From: Helicobacter sp. 11S02629-2
Lineage (GTDB): Bacteria; Campylobacterota; Campylobacteria; Campylobacterales; Helicobacteraceae
Length of the DNA: 64,000 bases
Assembly (NCBI RefSeq): GCF_002272875.1
Contig: NZ_MLAN01000002.1
Location: forward strand, 186,001 to 250,000
Direction of reading: 5' to 3'
The notes under the pieces were generated by a model, which was not told the origin of the DNA, searched no databases, and saw only the letters and a program-made list of their open reading frames with translations. This document shows, piece after piece, positions 36,776 through 46,560 of this stretch; position 1 is the stretch's first letter; every line of letters starts with the position of its first letter. The position numbers and the translations under genes are program-made.

Positions 36776-37342
36776 TTAAGTGCTTTGAGTAGTCAAAGCT
36801 TTTAGTTTTTCTAGTCTTTCTTTTTCTTCTTTATCAAGGATGGAATCCCTTCTTTCAGAAAAGAAGATATTGCTAGAAGTGATGTATCTTGCCCTTTTGT
36901 CAATCCATGCTAGAGGGAAGAGAGGGTTTACGTGATAGCTTAGGTTGTAGATAACTAGGGCATTTTCTTGTGGGCTTCCAGTACAAGAGTTATTAGCTAG
37001 CTCTTTTAGATTCCTACAGTATTCTAGTTTTAAAGTAAGCCTTTCGGGTTTTACAAAAGCTAGAAATTGATTTTTCCTAGAATCTAAATACTCTTTATAC
37101 TTTTCTTCATAGCCTTCTTTATAGTTAAAACTACTTGCATAGCTTGCAGCATTAAAGCCCATATAGCTAATGATAGAGTTTTGATAGATCAAAATAGAAG
37201 TCTCTATAATAATCACTATTAATATAAAAAAAGGCAAAAGCAGCATGGCAAACTCTATAGCCGCTACTCCTTTTTGCTCTTTTAAAAACCTAGTGCCTAA
37301 AGGCTTTTTTTTGTCAAAAAAGCCTACTAAAAAGTCTTTCAT
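36776..37342 (-). CDS. tadE: TadE pseudopilin
   Basis: 188 residues. After a basic leader of about 26 residues ending EQKG, the helix VAAIEFAMLLLPFFILIVII carries Glu at +5, the TadE signature. A Cys pair (YCRNL and NSCTG) could stabilise the globular part. The start overlaps the tadD stop (ATGA), so the two are translationally coupled. Confidence 0.87.
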   Translation of the reverse strand: MKDFLVGFFDKKKPLGTRFLKEQKGVAAIEFAMLLLPFFILIVIIIETSILIYQNSIISYMGFNAASYASSFNYKEGYEEKYKEYLDSRKNQFLAFVKPERLTLKLEYCRNLKELANNSCTGSPQENALVIYNLSYHVNPLFPLAWIDKRARYITSSNIFFSERRDSILDKEEKERLEKLKALTTQST

Positions 37343-38364
37343 CTTAAAACTTTATCTTTTTGCTTTAAAGGCTCTATACTAATGTCTTTAGGCTCTAAGC
37401 TTTGAGTGTCAAGTGCATTTTGAGAAAGCCCATCTTTAGGAATCTCACTTTTAGAAATCAAGTCTTTAGAATCTTGCTTTTTAGATTCTATAAGCTCTTT
37501 AGCTCCTTTATCATCTTTACTTTCAGCAACTTTTTCTTCTCTCTTTTCTTCCTTGCTAGCTTGTGCCTTTTTTATCTTTTTAACCCTGACTTTTCCTTTA
37601 GTCTTTGGGGGCTCTGGTATCTCAAACTTGCTTACTGCTTCTATCTTGCTGGTCCTTAAAACTCTTATAAGCTTTCTTTGATTACGCGTGATGTGCTCTT
37701 TAGTAGCTATCTCTAAGGCCTCTTTATCTTTTTTCTCTTTTACTAAAGCAAGGATAAGATTTGATAAGACAGTTTCATTTTTAGACCCTCTCATATAAAG
37801 AGGCATAAGGTAGCTTACTGCGACTTTATAGTCTCTTTTTAAGATATAAAGCATGCCAAGATTAGTATTTATCACTTCATCATCAAGCAAGAACTCTTTT
37901 GCTTGCAAGAAGTCTTTTTCTGCTTTATCAAACTCCCTAAGCTTTGCATAGATAACGCCCCTTATATTATAAGCCCTAGCTAAAGTTGGCTTTTTATCTA
38001 AGACCATATTTATAGAATCTAGTGCTTCTTTATACCTGCCTAGGGCATCTAAAGTCTTAGCATCTAGCATAAAGGCATCTAGATTTTTGTCATCTTGCAA
38101 AAGAGGTTTTAAATAGTAGAGACTAGAATCATAGTCTTTTGCATCATAGTAGTTTTGAGATAGTTTAAGGCGTATCTCTTTAGTGTCTTGCTTTCTAAGC
38201 TTTTCTTTATTTATCTCTATGAGTTCGCTATAGCTTTTAGTTGAAAGCAAAATCTTTTCTTTTCTAAACTCATCTTTATATATATCAGTGGTTGAGGCAA
38301 AGTTGCTACAGCCATACATTAAGATTCCAATAAATACTAAAAATACCTTGTTGTAAAACCTCAT
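37339..38364 (-). CDS. tadD: TadD lipoprotein with TPR repeats
   Basis: 341 residues. Lipobox LMYGC puts the lipidated cysteine at residue 19. TPR-like helical repeats cover about 60-220, including AYNIRGVIYAKLREFDKAEKDF and NTNLGMLYILKRDYKVAVSYL. The last 110 residues are Lys/Glu/Ser-rich and low in complexity. TadD is thought to be the pilotin-like partner of the secretin. 22 bases separate it from tadC. Confidence 0.87.
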   Translation of the reverse strand: MRFYNKVFLVFIGILMYGCSNFASTTDIYKDEFRKEKILLSTKSYSELIEINKEKLRKQDTKEIRLKLSQNYYDAKDYDSSLYYLKPLLQDDKNLDAFMLDAKTLDALGRYKEALDSINMVLDKKPTLARAYNIRGVIYAKLREFDKAEKDFLQAKEFLLDDEVINTNLGMLYILKRDYKVAVSYLMPLYMRGSKNETVLSNLILALVKEKKDKEALEIATKEHITRNQRKLIRVLRTSKIEAVSKFEIPEPPKTKGKVRVKKIKKAQASKEEKREEKVAESKDDKGAKELIESKKQDSKDLISKSEIPKDGLSQNALDTQSLEPKDISIEPLKQKDKVLR

Positions 38365-38386
38365 TTAAATATTCCTTTTGTTTTTA

Positions 38387-39217
38387 CTAAAAATTACCCA
38401 TAACGCGCATAACGCCCGGGGCTGCTATAACTATGATGACTGGGAACATGAAAAAAAGTATCAAAGGCACACTCATCTTTGCAGCAAGCTTTCCGATTAT
38501 CTCTTCTACTTTTAAAAGCTCACTTTCTCTTATCTCAGCACTTAGCCCCATTAAAGTTTCATATATACCACTTCCATATCTAAGGCTTTGTTTTAAAGTC
38601 GCACAAAGCATGCTTATCTCTTGGCTAGGTAGCTCTTTTTGAAGTTCATCTAAGGCTACTTCAAGCCCACTTACTTCAGTTTTAGCTATAAGCTTGTTTA
38701 AAAAAGGTAAAAAGGCCTTATTAACTTGCTCTATAGACCCTCTTAAAAAGACTATGGACTGCTCTATACTCATGCCGCTTTGAACACAAATGGCTAGCAA
38801 GTCTACAAACATAGGTATATCTTTGCCTATCTTTGTTACCCTGCTTTGGACTATATACTTAGCTATATAGCTAGGGGCTAAGACAAAAAATATAATCGCT
38901 AAAATGCCTATGATGCCTAGTGTGCTTTGTGCAAGCTTTAAGTTAAAAAGGGCATTGATGATATAAAAAAAGACAAAAACTAAGATTCCATATAAAAGCT
39001 TAGAGACTATATTTTTATCCATCTTGCTTAGATAAGAAAGCACTGGGTCGCTTTTTTCTAAAATCTCTTGGGCGTTATTAATCTTAGCTTTTACCTGCTT
39101 TTTATAAGCATAGTCTATGAAGGCTTTTTGTCTTTTTGTAAGAAGCTGCCTTTTTAACAAAAGATAAAAAAGAGAGCCAAAGACAACTATAAAAACTACG
39201 TATAACAAAGGACTCAT
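38387..39217 (-). CDS. tadC: Tad inner membrane platform protein TadC
   Basis: 276 residues of the type II secretion system F family. Hydrophobic helices lie at about 3-20, 73-90, 95-115 and 245-270, with the GspF core FVDLLAICVQSGMSIEQSI and LCATLKQSLRYGSGIYETL. With TadB it forms the platform that couples TadA to pilin polymerisation. One base separates it from tadB. Confidence 0.88.
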   Translation of the reverse strand: MSPLLYVVFIVVFGSLFYLLLKRQLLTKRQKAFIDYAYKKQVKAKINNAQEILEKSDPVLSYLSKMDKNIVSKLLYGILVFVFFYIINALFNLKLAQSTLGIIGILAIIFFVLAPSYIAKYIVQSRVTKIGKDIPMFVDLLAICVQSGMSIEQSIVFLRGSIEQVNKAFLPFLNKLIAKTEVSGLEVALDELQKELPSQEISMLCATLKQSLRYGSGIYETLMGLSAEIRESELLKVEEIIGKLAAKMSVPLILFFMFPVIIVIAAPGVMRVMGNF

Positions 39218-39218
39218 C

Positions 39219-40109
39219 TCAAATCTTCCTCATTAAAAAAAGTATGATTAAAACACCTAAAAACTCACTTCCTAAAAAGTAGTAAAGGATGTATCTACCT
39301 TCATCGTTGTGCATAACAAAGTCAAAGTTTTCTGGGCTTATAAACTTCATCAAGAATAAGAATATAAAAGGGATGGCAGCTGTGATTTTAGAACTCATCC
39401 TAGCTTCACTTGTCATTGCATTTTTCTTTTTTTCTATGGCTTTTGCTCTCTGATTAGCCATGCTTAAGCGTCCTAGGATCTCTTTTAGTCTAGCTCCACT
39501 TTGGAGGGATACTAAAAGCGAGGTTAGAAAAAAGTAGTAGCTTTTAAAAGGAAGGCGCTTATAGCTTGCTTCAAATATACGCGCTGGGTCATCTCCTACA
39601 TTCAAGCCTTTAGATATGGTAGAAAACTCCTGCTTTAAAACACCATGTATCTGCATCTCTGCATCTTTTAAGGCTTGGCTTATATTATTACCTGAGCTTA
39701 TAGCGCCATTTATTAAAACTAAGGCTTCTGGGAAGGTGTTTTCATAATCTTTTATAACAGCTTTAAGATAAAAAGTGCGCGCTAAGTAAGCCCCAAAGAT
39801 AACAGCGACTACTAAGACTAAAAGCTTATTAAAGTTTAAAAAGACAGCATTTGCCACATAAAAAGCTATGATGCTAATAATTAATATTATTATCCCCTTG
39901 CTTTTAAACCCGCTACCTTTTTCATACACTCCTTTAAAAAAAGCACTTAAGTAGTCTTGTAAGACTAACTTTAGTCTTTTAGTATCCATGGATTTATGTG
40001 AGTTAAGGTTTATAAACTTTTTCATAGCTGCAAGATTCCTAGCACTTATCACAGCACTTACTAGTAAGAAAATCCCAAAAAGTCCAGTTAGCAAAAAAAG
40101 AGCATCCAT
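39219..40109 (-). CDS. tadB: Tad inner membrane platform protein TadB
   Basis: 296 residues, GspF family, with N-terminal helix, paired central helices (about 72-110) and two C-terminal helices. The core reads FPEALVLINGAISSGNNISQAL, with SLLVSLQSGARLKEILGRL further on. It forms the platform with TadC. Start codon overlaps the tadA stop by one base. Confidence 0.88.
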   Translation of the reverse strand: MDALFLLTGLFGIFLLVSAVISARNLAAMKKFINLNSHKSMDTKRLKLVLQDYLSAFFKGVYEKGSGFKSKGIIILIISIIAFYVANAVFLNFNKLLVLVVAVIFGAYLARTFYLKAVIKDYENTFPEALVLINGAISSGNNISQALKDAEMQIHGVLKQEFSTISKGLNVGDDPARIFEASYKRLPFKSYYFFLTSLLVSLQSGARLKEILGRLSMANQRAKAIEKKKNAMTSEARMSSKITAAIPFIFLFLMKFISPENFDFVMHNDEGRYILYYFLGSEFLGVLIILFLMRKI

Positions 40110-41413
40110 TAGCTAGCCTTTTTATCACTAGCAGATTCTAAAGTCTTATCAAGCAACTCTTTTACGCCAAACATGATGGCGTTTTTCTCTAAGGCAGAAT
40201 CTTTTGGCAAACCATGACAGTGATAGCTTCCTACTATCTTGTTATCTTTATCTCTTTTTATATCTGGTACAAACTCAAATATATCTTTTAAGATAATAGA
40301 CCCACTATCTTCCATGCCTATTATCTCAGTTACTTTTATAACCTTTCTACTACCATCATTTAGCCTTGCAATTTGCACTATTAGATTAACCGCTGAGGCG
40401 ATGTTGTATCTAATGGCATTAAGTGGTAACTCAAAGCCTGCCATCATGACTAGGTTTTCTAGCCTTGATATAGCATCACGTGGTGAGTTAGCATGCACTG
40501 TGGTCATAGAGCCATCATGCCCTGTGTTCATAGCTTGAAGCATCTCAAAGGCTTCTCCACCCCTACACTCTCCGACTATGATTCTATCTGGACGCATACG
40601 TAAAGCGTTTATGACTAGGTCTCTCATAGTTACTTGTCCACTTTTTTCAACCCCTGCCATACGAGTTTCAAGGCGTACTAAGTGAGGCTGCTTTATCTTA
40701 AGTTCGGCTGCATCTTCTAAGGTAACTATCCTTTCATCGTTGCTTATATGTTGGGAGAGGGCATTTAAAAGTGTGGTTTTACCACTACCAGTTCCCCCAC
40801 TTACTACTATGTTGCATCTTGAGTAGGCAGCTATCATGAGGATTTGGACTATCTCACGTGACATAGAGCCAAACTGGGCTAACTCTTCTAAACTCTTAGA
40901 GCTATTATTAAACTTTCTAATTGATATACTTGTGCCATCAATGGCAATTGGCCTTATAACTACATTAAGCCTTGAGCCATCAGGCATCCTAGCATCAACT
41001 AAGGGTTGCCCATCATCTATACGCCTTCCCATCTTAGCTACAAGACGCTTAGCTATATCAGTTAGCTGGTCGTTATCTATAAAGGTCTCTTTTGCTTTTG
41101 TAAGTTTTCCTTTTGTTTCTATATAAATATTTTCTGGGCCATTAACTAAGATATCGCTTATATCTGGGTCTTCCATAAGTGCACGCAAAGGCCCAAGTCC
41201 CATAACCTCATCACTTATAGCCTCAGCAAAGCTACTTAAGTCTTGCAAGCTTAGATAAAGCTTTTTGCTTGCGGCTACTTTTTGTATAACCTTGGTTATC
41301 TCCCTTATTAAAAGGTCTCTATTATCTATTATAGATTCTATTTTATCTAGGTCTATCTCGCCTAAAGTAGCTATCCTTATCTCACCTAAGAGTTTTTTAG
41401 CATCTGTTTTCAT
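40109..41413 (-). CDS. tadA: Tad pilus assembly ATPase
   Basis: 434 residues, the CpaF/TadA secretion ATPase. Walker A GGTGSGKTT, Asp box IVTLEDAAEL, Walker B RIIVGECRGGEAFEML and the His box TTVHANSPRDAISRLENL are all intact, so it should be active in both pilus extension and retraction as reported for this family. It is cytoplasmic and docks on TadB/TadC. It overlaps tadZ by four bases. Confidence 0.95.
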   Translation of the reverse strand: MKTDAKKLLGEIRIATLGEIDLDKIESIIDNRDLLIREITKVIQKVAASKKLYLSLQDLSSFAEAISDEVMGLGPLRALMEDPDISDILVNGPENIYIETKGKLTKAKETFIDNDQLTDIAKRLVAKMGRRIDDGQPLVDARMPDGSRLNVVIRPIAIDGTSISIRKFNNSSKSLEELAQFGSMSREIVQILMIAAYSRCNIVVSGGTGSGKTTLLNALSQHISNDERIVTLEDAAELKIKQPHLVRLETRMAGVEKSGQVTMRDLVINALRMRPDRIIVGECRGGEAFEMLQAMNTGHDGSMTTVHANSPRDAISRLENLVMMAGFELPLNAIRYNIASAVNLIVQIARLNDGSRKVIKVTEIIGMEDSGSIILKDIFEFVPDIKRDKDNKIVGSYHCHGLPKDSALEKNAIMFGVKELLDKTLESASDKKAS

Positions 41414-42492
41414 TTAACCCTCCTAAAAAGCTTTAAGCCTTTAGATTTTATATCACCTACTAGTTTGTTGGTGACTTCATTAATAGCATTTTGAAGCTTT
41501 GTGCTAGGAGAAAACTTAAACTCATTAAGCCTGCTTTGATAAGGAAGCACTAAGTCGACTTTAGATTCTAAAAACTCTTCTATCTTTGTTATATCAAGAG
41601 AGTCTCCACAAGCAAAGCCAGACTTATTAAGACAGATAAGTAGCTTTTTTGCACCTTGATTAATGCTTGCTAAGAAGTTATTAGCCCTCAAGATCTCTTT
41701 AGCCTTTCTAATAGAACTAAGTGTGGAATCTAAAACCAAAACACAAGAATCTGAGCTATTTAATATACTTTCTATCTCGTCTTTATTTAAGCCCTGCACT
41801 GAGTGATCAAAGACTACAAAGTTAAACTTCCTAAAAAGCTCTGCTTCAAAGTTATAAGCCTCTTCTCTACTTTCTTTATATAAAGAAAGTTCATCATCTT
41901 TGATATCACTTGCTTCAAAGTTGCGTCCTGAAAGAAGGTCAAGATTAAAGCTAGAATCTGCTCCTTGCACACAAAGGACTTTATTTTTATAACGCTTATA
42001 GATATTGCTAGCTAGGGCGTAAGCTATACTTGAAGCACCAGCGCCCCCTTTTGTGCCAAGTACACTTATTTTGATAAAGCCAGCATAGGCGTTCATGCTT
42101 TGATAGTTAGATATCTGTTCATATACTAGATTAAGCTGGGAGGCAAAGTGTAGATAAAAGATGTTCTTTTTTAAAAACTCTTGATATATCGTTATAGAGT
42201 CATTATCACCTAAGATAACACAAGGAAGATTAGTTGGTAAAAGCTTGCAGATTATATGTATATAGTCTTCAACTTCTCTTTCTATAACCAAGCAGTCAAC
42301 TACTACTGCTTGTATATTTTTAGGTATAGAATCTGGTGCTAGGTTGAATATATCTCCTTTTAAGCTAATCGCACTTAGCCCCTTTAAGCTTAAGTGCTCT
42401 ACTATCAAAGCAAGCCTATTAGTATCTTTACTTATAACTAAAACCTTACTTTCTTTAGAATCTTTTTCTTTGCTAAAAAATGAAAAGTCCAT
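41410..42492 (-). CDS. tadZ: TadZ/CpaE-like MinD-family localisation protein
   Basis: 360 residues. An N-terminal receiver-like domain (about 15-130, starting VLVISKDTNRLALI) is followed by a ParA/MinD-type ATPase with deviant Walker A GTKGGAGASS near residue 148. TadZ places the Tad machine at a site such as the cell pole. The receiver-like domain probably lacks phosphorylation, as is usual for the family. It lies 11 bases after the secretin gene. Confidence 0.87.
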   Translation of the reverse strand: MDFSFFSKEKDSKESKVLVISKDTNRLALIVEHLSLKGLSAISLKGDIFNLAPDSIPKNIQAVVVDCLVIEREVEDYIHIICKLLPTNLPCVILGDNDSITIYQEFLKKNIFYLHFASQLNLVYEQISNYQSMNAYAGFIKISVLGTKGGAGASSIAYALASNIYKRYKNKVLCVQGADSSFNLDLLSGRNFEASDIKDDELSLYKESREEAYNFEAELFRKFNFVVFDHSVQGLNKDEIESILNSSDSCVLVLDSTLSSIRKAKEILRANNFLASINQGAKKLLICLNKSGFACGDSLDITKIEEFLESKVDLVLPYQSRLNEFKFSPSTKLQNAINEVTNKLVGDIKSKGLKLFRRVK

Positions 42493-42503
42493 CTTTATCC
42501 TCC

Positions 42504-43892
42504 TTACTTTATAAACCCGACATTAGCCACAAAAGTATCTATGTCTCTTTTAGCTAGGCCGCCTTCGTTGTAATCAGGTATATTTAAAAAAGAGCTTCCT
42601 AGTCCACGGATAGCAGCTTGGGGTATGTAGATATAGTCTTCAGTTAGAGGGTTTACCAAACTTACTGTTACTATGATGATAAGTTCGTTTTTAGTTCGCT
42701 GAATATTTGGCTTTCTAAAGACTGAGCCTATGACTGGTATGTCTCCTAAAAAAGGTATGGATTTAACATTTTCCACATCCCTTTCATCTAGTAAGCCCCC
42801 TAGTATAAAGCTAGCCCCATCATGAAGTTCTATAACGCTTTGTGCTTTACGCTTTTTTATATTTGCCGCACTTGCACCATTTTTTTCAACTAAACTTTGG
42901 ATGTTACTTACTTCTTGGGCTATTGAAACTACTATCTTATCTTTGCTATAAACCTTAGGCTGTATAGTTAAAGAAACACCATAATCTACTGGGGTACCAG
43001 GACTTGCTACTGGCTGACCTGTAACTGTAACTGTGTTAGTAATAGGTGTAAACTGAGAAGTTACTTGAAAGTTTGCACTTTCTCCACTTATGACTGAAAG
43101 GTTAGGGCGGGCTAGGATTCTAGCTATTTGCTCATCTTTTAGCATGTCTACTACTGCTTGGATGTTTATCTGTCCTTGCTGCTGTCCAAGGATTGGTATA
43201 GTTAGCTGACCGCCATTTATATCAACACCTAGCTTATCAGCGATTATCTTTTCAACATCAGCGACTATTACTTTAATATTTACCTGTCTTGAAGGAGGGA
43301 CTATAAGTCTATCTACTAAGTCATCAACCTTAAGGCGTGCTAAAAAGTCTAGGTTTATAACCCCACCAGCACCAGCTGAAGCACCACCTCCGCCTGCACC
43401 TTGAGTAGAAGTAGCATCACCAGTTTGACGTCTTACTGGCTCTATCCTTTTTGTAAGCCCAAGTCCTACTGCTGCCATGTTAAAAGCTAGGTCGCGGCTT
43501 CCTTCATCTGGGACATTACCACTTATGATATAGCCTTCTTTCCCGGGGATAGCTAGCTTTTCTAGCTTTATAGAACTTCCTTCTATCTTAGATTCTATAA
43601 GGGCTTCAAGCTCTTTAGTATTAGCTTTTTGGCTATCTACTGTTACGCTTAAAGCTTGTAGTAACTTACCATTACTCCCATATATCTCAACATCACCAAA
43701 GCCTACATCTTTGGCATAAATCATCACTTTATTATTAGAGATGATGGCGTAGTTTAAAACCTTACCATTTGATGCAAAGACTGAAGCAACACTGCTTGGG
43801 GATTCAAAAACTCTAGATTCCCCACTTTTCATTACTATCTTTTCTGCAAATAAAAATGCTGTTAGTAAAACTATCACGCTAAGTATTTTCAT
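42504..43892 (-). CDS. rcpA: Tad outer membrane secretin
   Basis: 462 residues with signal peptide (about 1-16), an N-terminal domain starting IVMKSGESRVFESP typical of CpaC/RcpA, a BON-like region, a Gly-rich linker (about 166-180) and the secretin core. The core includes ILARPNLSVISGESANFQV, GVSLTIQPKV, SVIELHDGASFILGGLL and KSIPFLGDIPVIGSVF. It forms the outer membrane channel for the pilus. Start overlaps the rcpC stop by one base (TAATG). Confidence 0.93.
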   Translation of the reverse strand: MKILSVIVLLTAFLFAEKIVMKSGESRVFESPSSVASVFASNGKVLNYAIISNNKVMIYAKDVGFGDVEIYGSNGKLLQALSVTVDSQKANTKELEALIESKIEGSSIKLEKLAIPGKEGYIISGNVPDEGSRDLAFNMAAVGLGLTKRIEPVRRQTGDATSTQGAGGGGASAGAGGVINLDFLARLKVDDLVDRLIVPPSRQVNIKVIVADVEKIIADKLGVDINGGQLTIPILGQQQGQINIQAVVDMLKDEQIARILARPNLSVISGESANFQVTSQFTPITNTVTVTGQPVASPGTPVDYGVSLTIQPKVYSKDKIVVSIAQEVSNIQSLVEKNGASAANIKKRKAQSVIELHDGASFILGGLLDERDVENVKSIPFLGDIPVIGSVFRKPNIQRTKNELIIIVTVSLVNPLTEDYIYIPQAAIRGLGSSFLNIPDYNEGGLAKRDIDTFVANVGFIK

Positions 43893-44728
43893 TATTCGCC
43901 CCTAAATTCTTTTATAAAGTCTTTTGAAAGTACTTGCTGTGTTGAGTAGTATTTTTCATTAGCACTGATTGACTTGTGTGCTTTGCCAGAGTTGGCTGGG
44001 AAAAAGTAAAAGTTGCCTAAAGATTCCACAGCATAGACTTGCTGTATCTCTTTTGGGTCTAGGGCTATAGATATATAGCCTTTAGGCAAGATGATAGGCT
44101 GACCATTAGCAGCAATATGCGTAACTTCAGGACTATGTTTTATATACTGCACTTGTTTATTAGCAAACATCAAAGCAAGGTTAGTGTTATTAGCCTCTTC
44201 TTTACTTTGAAAGTTAGTGCCTTCTTCTTTTTTAGAAACTATGCCCGTTTCTTTTCTTGGCGCTTTAGTCTCATACCTAAAGTAAACATCTACTTTATCC
44301 CCACTATCTAAAGAGCTTAGCATCCTATACTCCCTGTCATAAAGTGGGAACTGGAAAGAAAGCTTGCCTGCTGGAAGATTAGTGCTAGCAGCTTTTGGCT
44401 TATATATATCATCATAGTGCAAGACATAGTCTTTAGCAAAGTTGCCTTTAAGTATGGTGTTAGCCGCATAGCTTGCAGGCCTATCTAAGATGGCATCTTT
44501 TAAGGTATTAAAGTCATACTCTATAGTCTTAGTCTGCAAGTCACTACTTTCTATAAGCTCACCTTCTTTCATGTCTCTAGTTAGGGCTAAAACATTAACC
44601 ATCCTTACTTTATCCTTGGTTGAAGCTTCACTTTCTGCTTTTGCTTGAGTGTTAGTACTTACAAGCAACCCAGATAAGGAAACTAAAAGTATTATGAAAG
44701 ATAGACCTATTAATACTCTATTACCCAT
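43892..44728 (-). CDS. rcpC: Tad pilus assembly protein CpaB/RcpC
   Basis: 278 residues with an N-terminal membrane helix (about 5-24) and an SAF domain (VLALTRDMKEGELIESSDL, about 47-110). RcpC links the secretin to the periplasm and affects pilin modification or channel gating in other systems. It follows the prepilin peptidase by 11 bases and is coupled to the secretin gene. Confidence 0.87.
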   Translation of the reverse strand: MGNRVLIGLSFIILLVSLSGLLVSTNTQAKAESEASTKDKVRMVNVLALTRDMKEGELIESSDLQTKTIEYDFNTLKDAILDRPASYAANTILKGNFAKDYVLHYDDIYKPKAASTNLPAGKLSFQFPLYDREYRMLSSLDSGDKVDVYFRYETKAPRKETGIVSKKEEGTNFQSKEEANNTNLALMFANKQVQYIKHSPEVTHIAANGQPIILPKGYISIALDPKEIQQVYAVESLGNFYFFPANSGKAHKSISANEKYYSTQQVLSKDFIKEFRGE

Positions 44729-44739
44729 TAAAACCTTTC

Positions 44740-45147
44740 TTAATTCATATAAATTAAAACTACAAAAAAACTAATTGCTATTGCCACGCCGTAAGGTACT
44801 CCACTTTTTCTACAATTAAAAATAATAATTATTATTGCTAAAAGAGCCCCAAGCAAAGACATAAGCAGTAAAAAACCACTTATAGAATCGTTTTTAACCA
44901 AAAGGATTAGCACGCTTAAAAGCTTGACATCACCTGCTCCTATGATGCTAAACCTATAAAGTAAAAGACCTATCGCAAAACTTATGATGCAAGCTATATA
45001 ATTTAGCTTTAGTCCAAATATAAGATAGCCTGCTAGTACCAAGGCTAGACAGAGGAGTACTTCTATGTTGCCTATACGTCTAAATCTAATATCTGTGTAA
45101 GCGATATATGCTAAAACACAAGAAAAAATCCCAATGTAAACTATCAA
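44740..45147 (-). CDS. tadV: Tad prepilin peptidase (A24 family)
   Basis: 135 residues with about four to five membrane helices. The two catalytic aspartates of A24 peptidases are Asp19 (YTDIRFRRI) and Asp73 in GAGD (IGAGDVKLLS). As a short form it lacks the N-methylating domain of type IV PilD. It should cut the leaders of Flp, TadE and TadF after glycine. It lies 6 bases after flp. Confidence 0.92.
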   Translation of the reverse strand: MIVYIGIFSCVLAYIAYTDIRFRRIGNIEVLLCLALVLAGYLIFGLKLNYIACIISFAIGLLLYRFSIIGAGDVKLLSVLILLVKNDSISGFLLLMSLLGALLAIIIIIFNCRKSGVPYGVAIAISFFVVLIYMN

Positions 45148-45153
45148 AGAGGG

Positions 45154-45393
45154 CTATTTAGTACCTGCTTGCTGTTGTGTAGCACCTAAACCATCAGTTA
45201 TAGCTTTAAAAGAAGCTTTTATCTTATTTATGATTCCATCTTCTCCACCACTTCCTAGCACAACAAAAAGCATGGCAGATATCGCAACAGCAATTAGTGC
45301 ATACTCTATGGCAGTAACTCCTTTTTTCTCACTCATGAATCCTTGGAAGAAAACATAAGCTTTAATAAAAATCATATTAGAAAATCTAAACAT
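45154..45393 (-). CDS. flp: Flp major pilin
   Basis: 79 residues from ATG 45393, chosen because GGAG lies 6 bases before it; another ATG at 45405 lacks such a site. A leader of 25 residues ends SEKKG, followed by VTAIEYALIAVAISAMLFVV, with Glu5-Tyr6 of the mature pilin, the Flp hallmark. The mature pilin is about 54 residues and has a Gly/Gln-rich tail. It is the first gene of the Tad operon, as expected for the most abundant component. Confidence 0.93.
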   Translation of the reverse strand: MFRFSNMIFIKAYVFFQGFMSEKKGVTAIEYALIAVAISAMLFVVLGSGGEDGIINKIKASFKAITDGLGATQQQAGTK

Positions 45394-45432
45394 ATAAAAC
45401 TCCATAAAAGTGAATTAAACTTAACAGTCTGT

Positions 45433-45438
45433 ATTATA
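45433..45438 (-). promoter_or_regulatory. -10 element of the Tad operon
   Basis: On the - strand the hexamer is a consensus TATAAT preceded by ATG, 40 bases upstream of the flp ATG, in AT-rich DNA. It should drive the entire leftward twelve-gene operon; no further promoter is obvious inside because the genes abut or overlap. Confidence 0.6.
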
Positions 45439-45606
45439 CATAAAATAATCATAAATATAAAAATTATTCTTATTTTTGAAAAAGTCTATAAAAGTCTAAA
45501 AAGCAAGAATCTAAAATCGCACTAAAATCAAGCCATGCCTTTTATCAAAAGTCCTAAGATAAGATAAAATACCACATCTAACTAGTAGACGCATAAAGGG
45601 GCTTAA

Positions 45607-46482
45607 GTGAGACACTTGATACAAACCACAGACCTAGATAACAGCGAAGTACTTAACATCCTTGACCTTGCTAAAGGCTTTAAGACCTCCCATTCAGAGT
45701 CGCTTAAAAATAAACGTTTTATAACTATATTTTTTGAAAATTCAACTAGAACTTTAAGCAGCTTTGAGATAGCTATCAAAAATCTTAAAGGTGATGTTAT
45801 AAGACTAGATATAGCATCTAGTTCTACTTCAAAGGGCGAGACTATAGCAGATACTGCAGCAAACCTTGATGCTATGAATCCTCACGCCATCATAGTTAGA
45901 CACAAAAGTGCAGGGGCTACTAACTTTTTAAAAGACTACGTTAAGTGCCCTATAGTTAATGGTGGTGATGGTGCCCACGCCCATCCAACCCAAGCCCTCT
46001 TAGATCTCTTTACTATACAAAACCACTTTGGTGGGATTGATAAGCTAAGGGGTAAAAAGATAGCTATAGTTGGGGATATAAAAAACTCAAGGGTTGCAAA
46101 CAGTGACATGGAGCTTTTAACTCGCTTTGGCATGGATATAACCCTAGTGGCCCCACCTCACTTTTTAACCAATACTAACTTTAAATACAGCTACAACTTA
46201 GAAGACGTGATAGATAAAGTAGATGTTTTAATGAGCCTTAGAACTCAAACTGAAAGGCATAACCTCCAAACTTATGGAAGCTTAAAAGACTACGCACACC
46301 GCTTTTGTATAACTAAAGACTTAGTGGGAGATAGAGATATCATCTTACTTCATCCAGGTCCAGTACATAGAAACATAGACATAGATGATGAGATGCTAGA
46401 AGATAAGAGATGTAAGGTCTTAGAGCAAGTTGAAAATGGCGTCTTAGTAAGAATGGCGGTTATGCAGTTTTTATGTGCTTAA
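45607..46482 (+). CDS. pyrB: Aspartate carbamoyltransferase catalytic subunit
   Basis: 291 residues. The carbamoyl-phosphate loop STRT is at Ser46-Thr49, HPTQALLDL and the HPGPVHR motif follow, all intact. It joins carbamoyl phosphate and aspartate in pyrimidine synthesis. Start is GTG 45607 after AAAGGGG; a TAAAAT hexamer at 45565-45570 is a possible -10. It is divergent from the Tad operon. A short hairpin of AGATTC words lies downstream. Confidence 0.95.
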   Translation: MRHLIQTTDLDNSEVLNILDLAKGFKTSHSESLKNKRFITIFFENSTRTLSSFEIAIKNLKGDVIRLDIASSSTSKGETIADTAANLDAMNPHAIIVRHKSAGATNFLKDYVKCPIVNGGDGAHAHPTQALLDLFTIQNHFGGIDKLRGKKIAIVGDIKNSRVANSDMELLTRFGMDITLVAPPHFLTNTNFKYSYNLEDVIDKVDVLMSLRTQTERHNLQTYGSLKDYAHRFCITKDLVGDRDIILLHPGPVHRNIDIDDEMLEDKRCKVLEQVENGVLVRMAVMQFLCA

Positions 46483-46560
46483 AAGCTAAAAGCTTAAATC
46501 TTTGCCATGCTAGGCTTAATGCAAGTTTGGTAATGATAAGAAAGCAGATTCTATTAAAGC

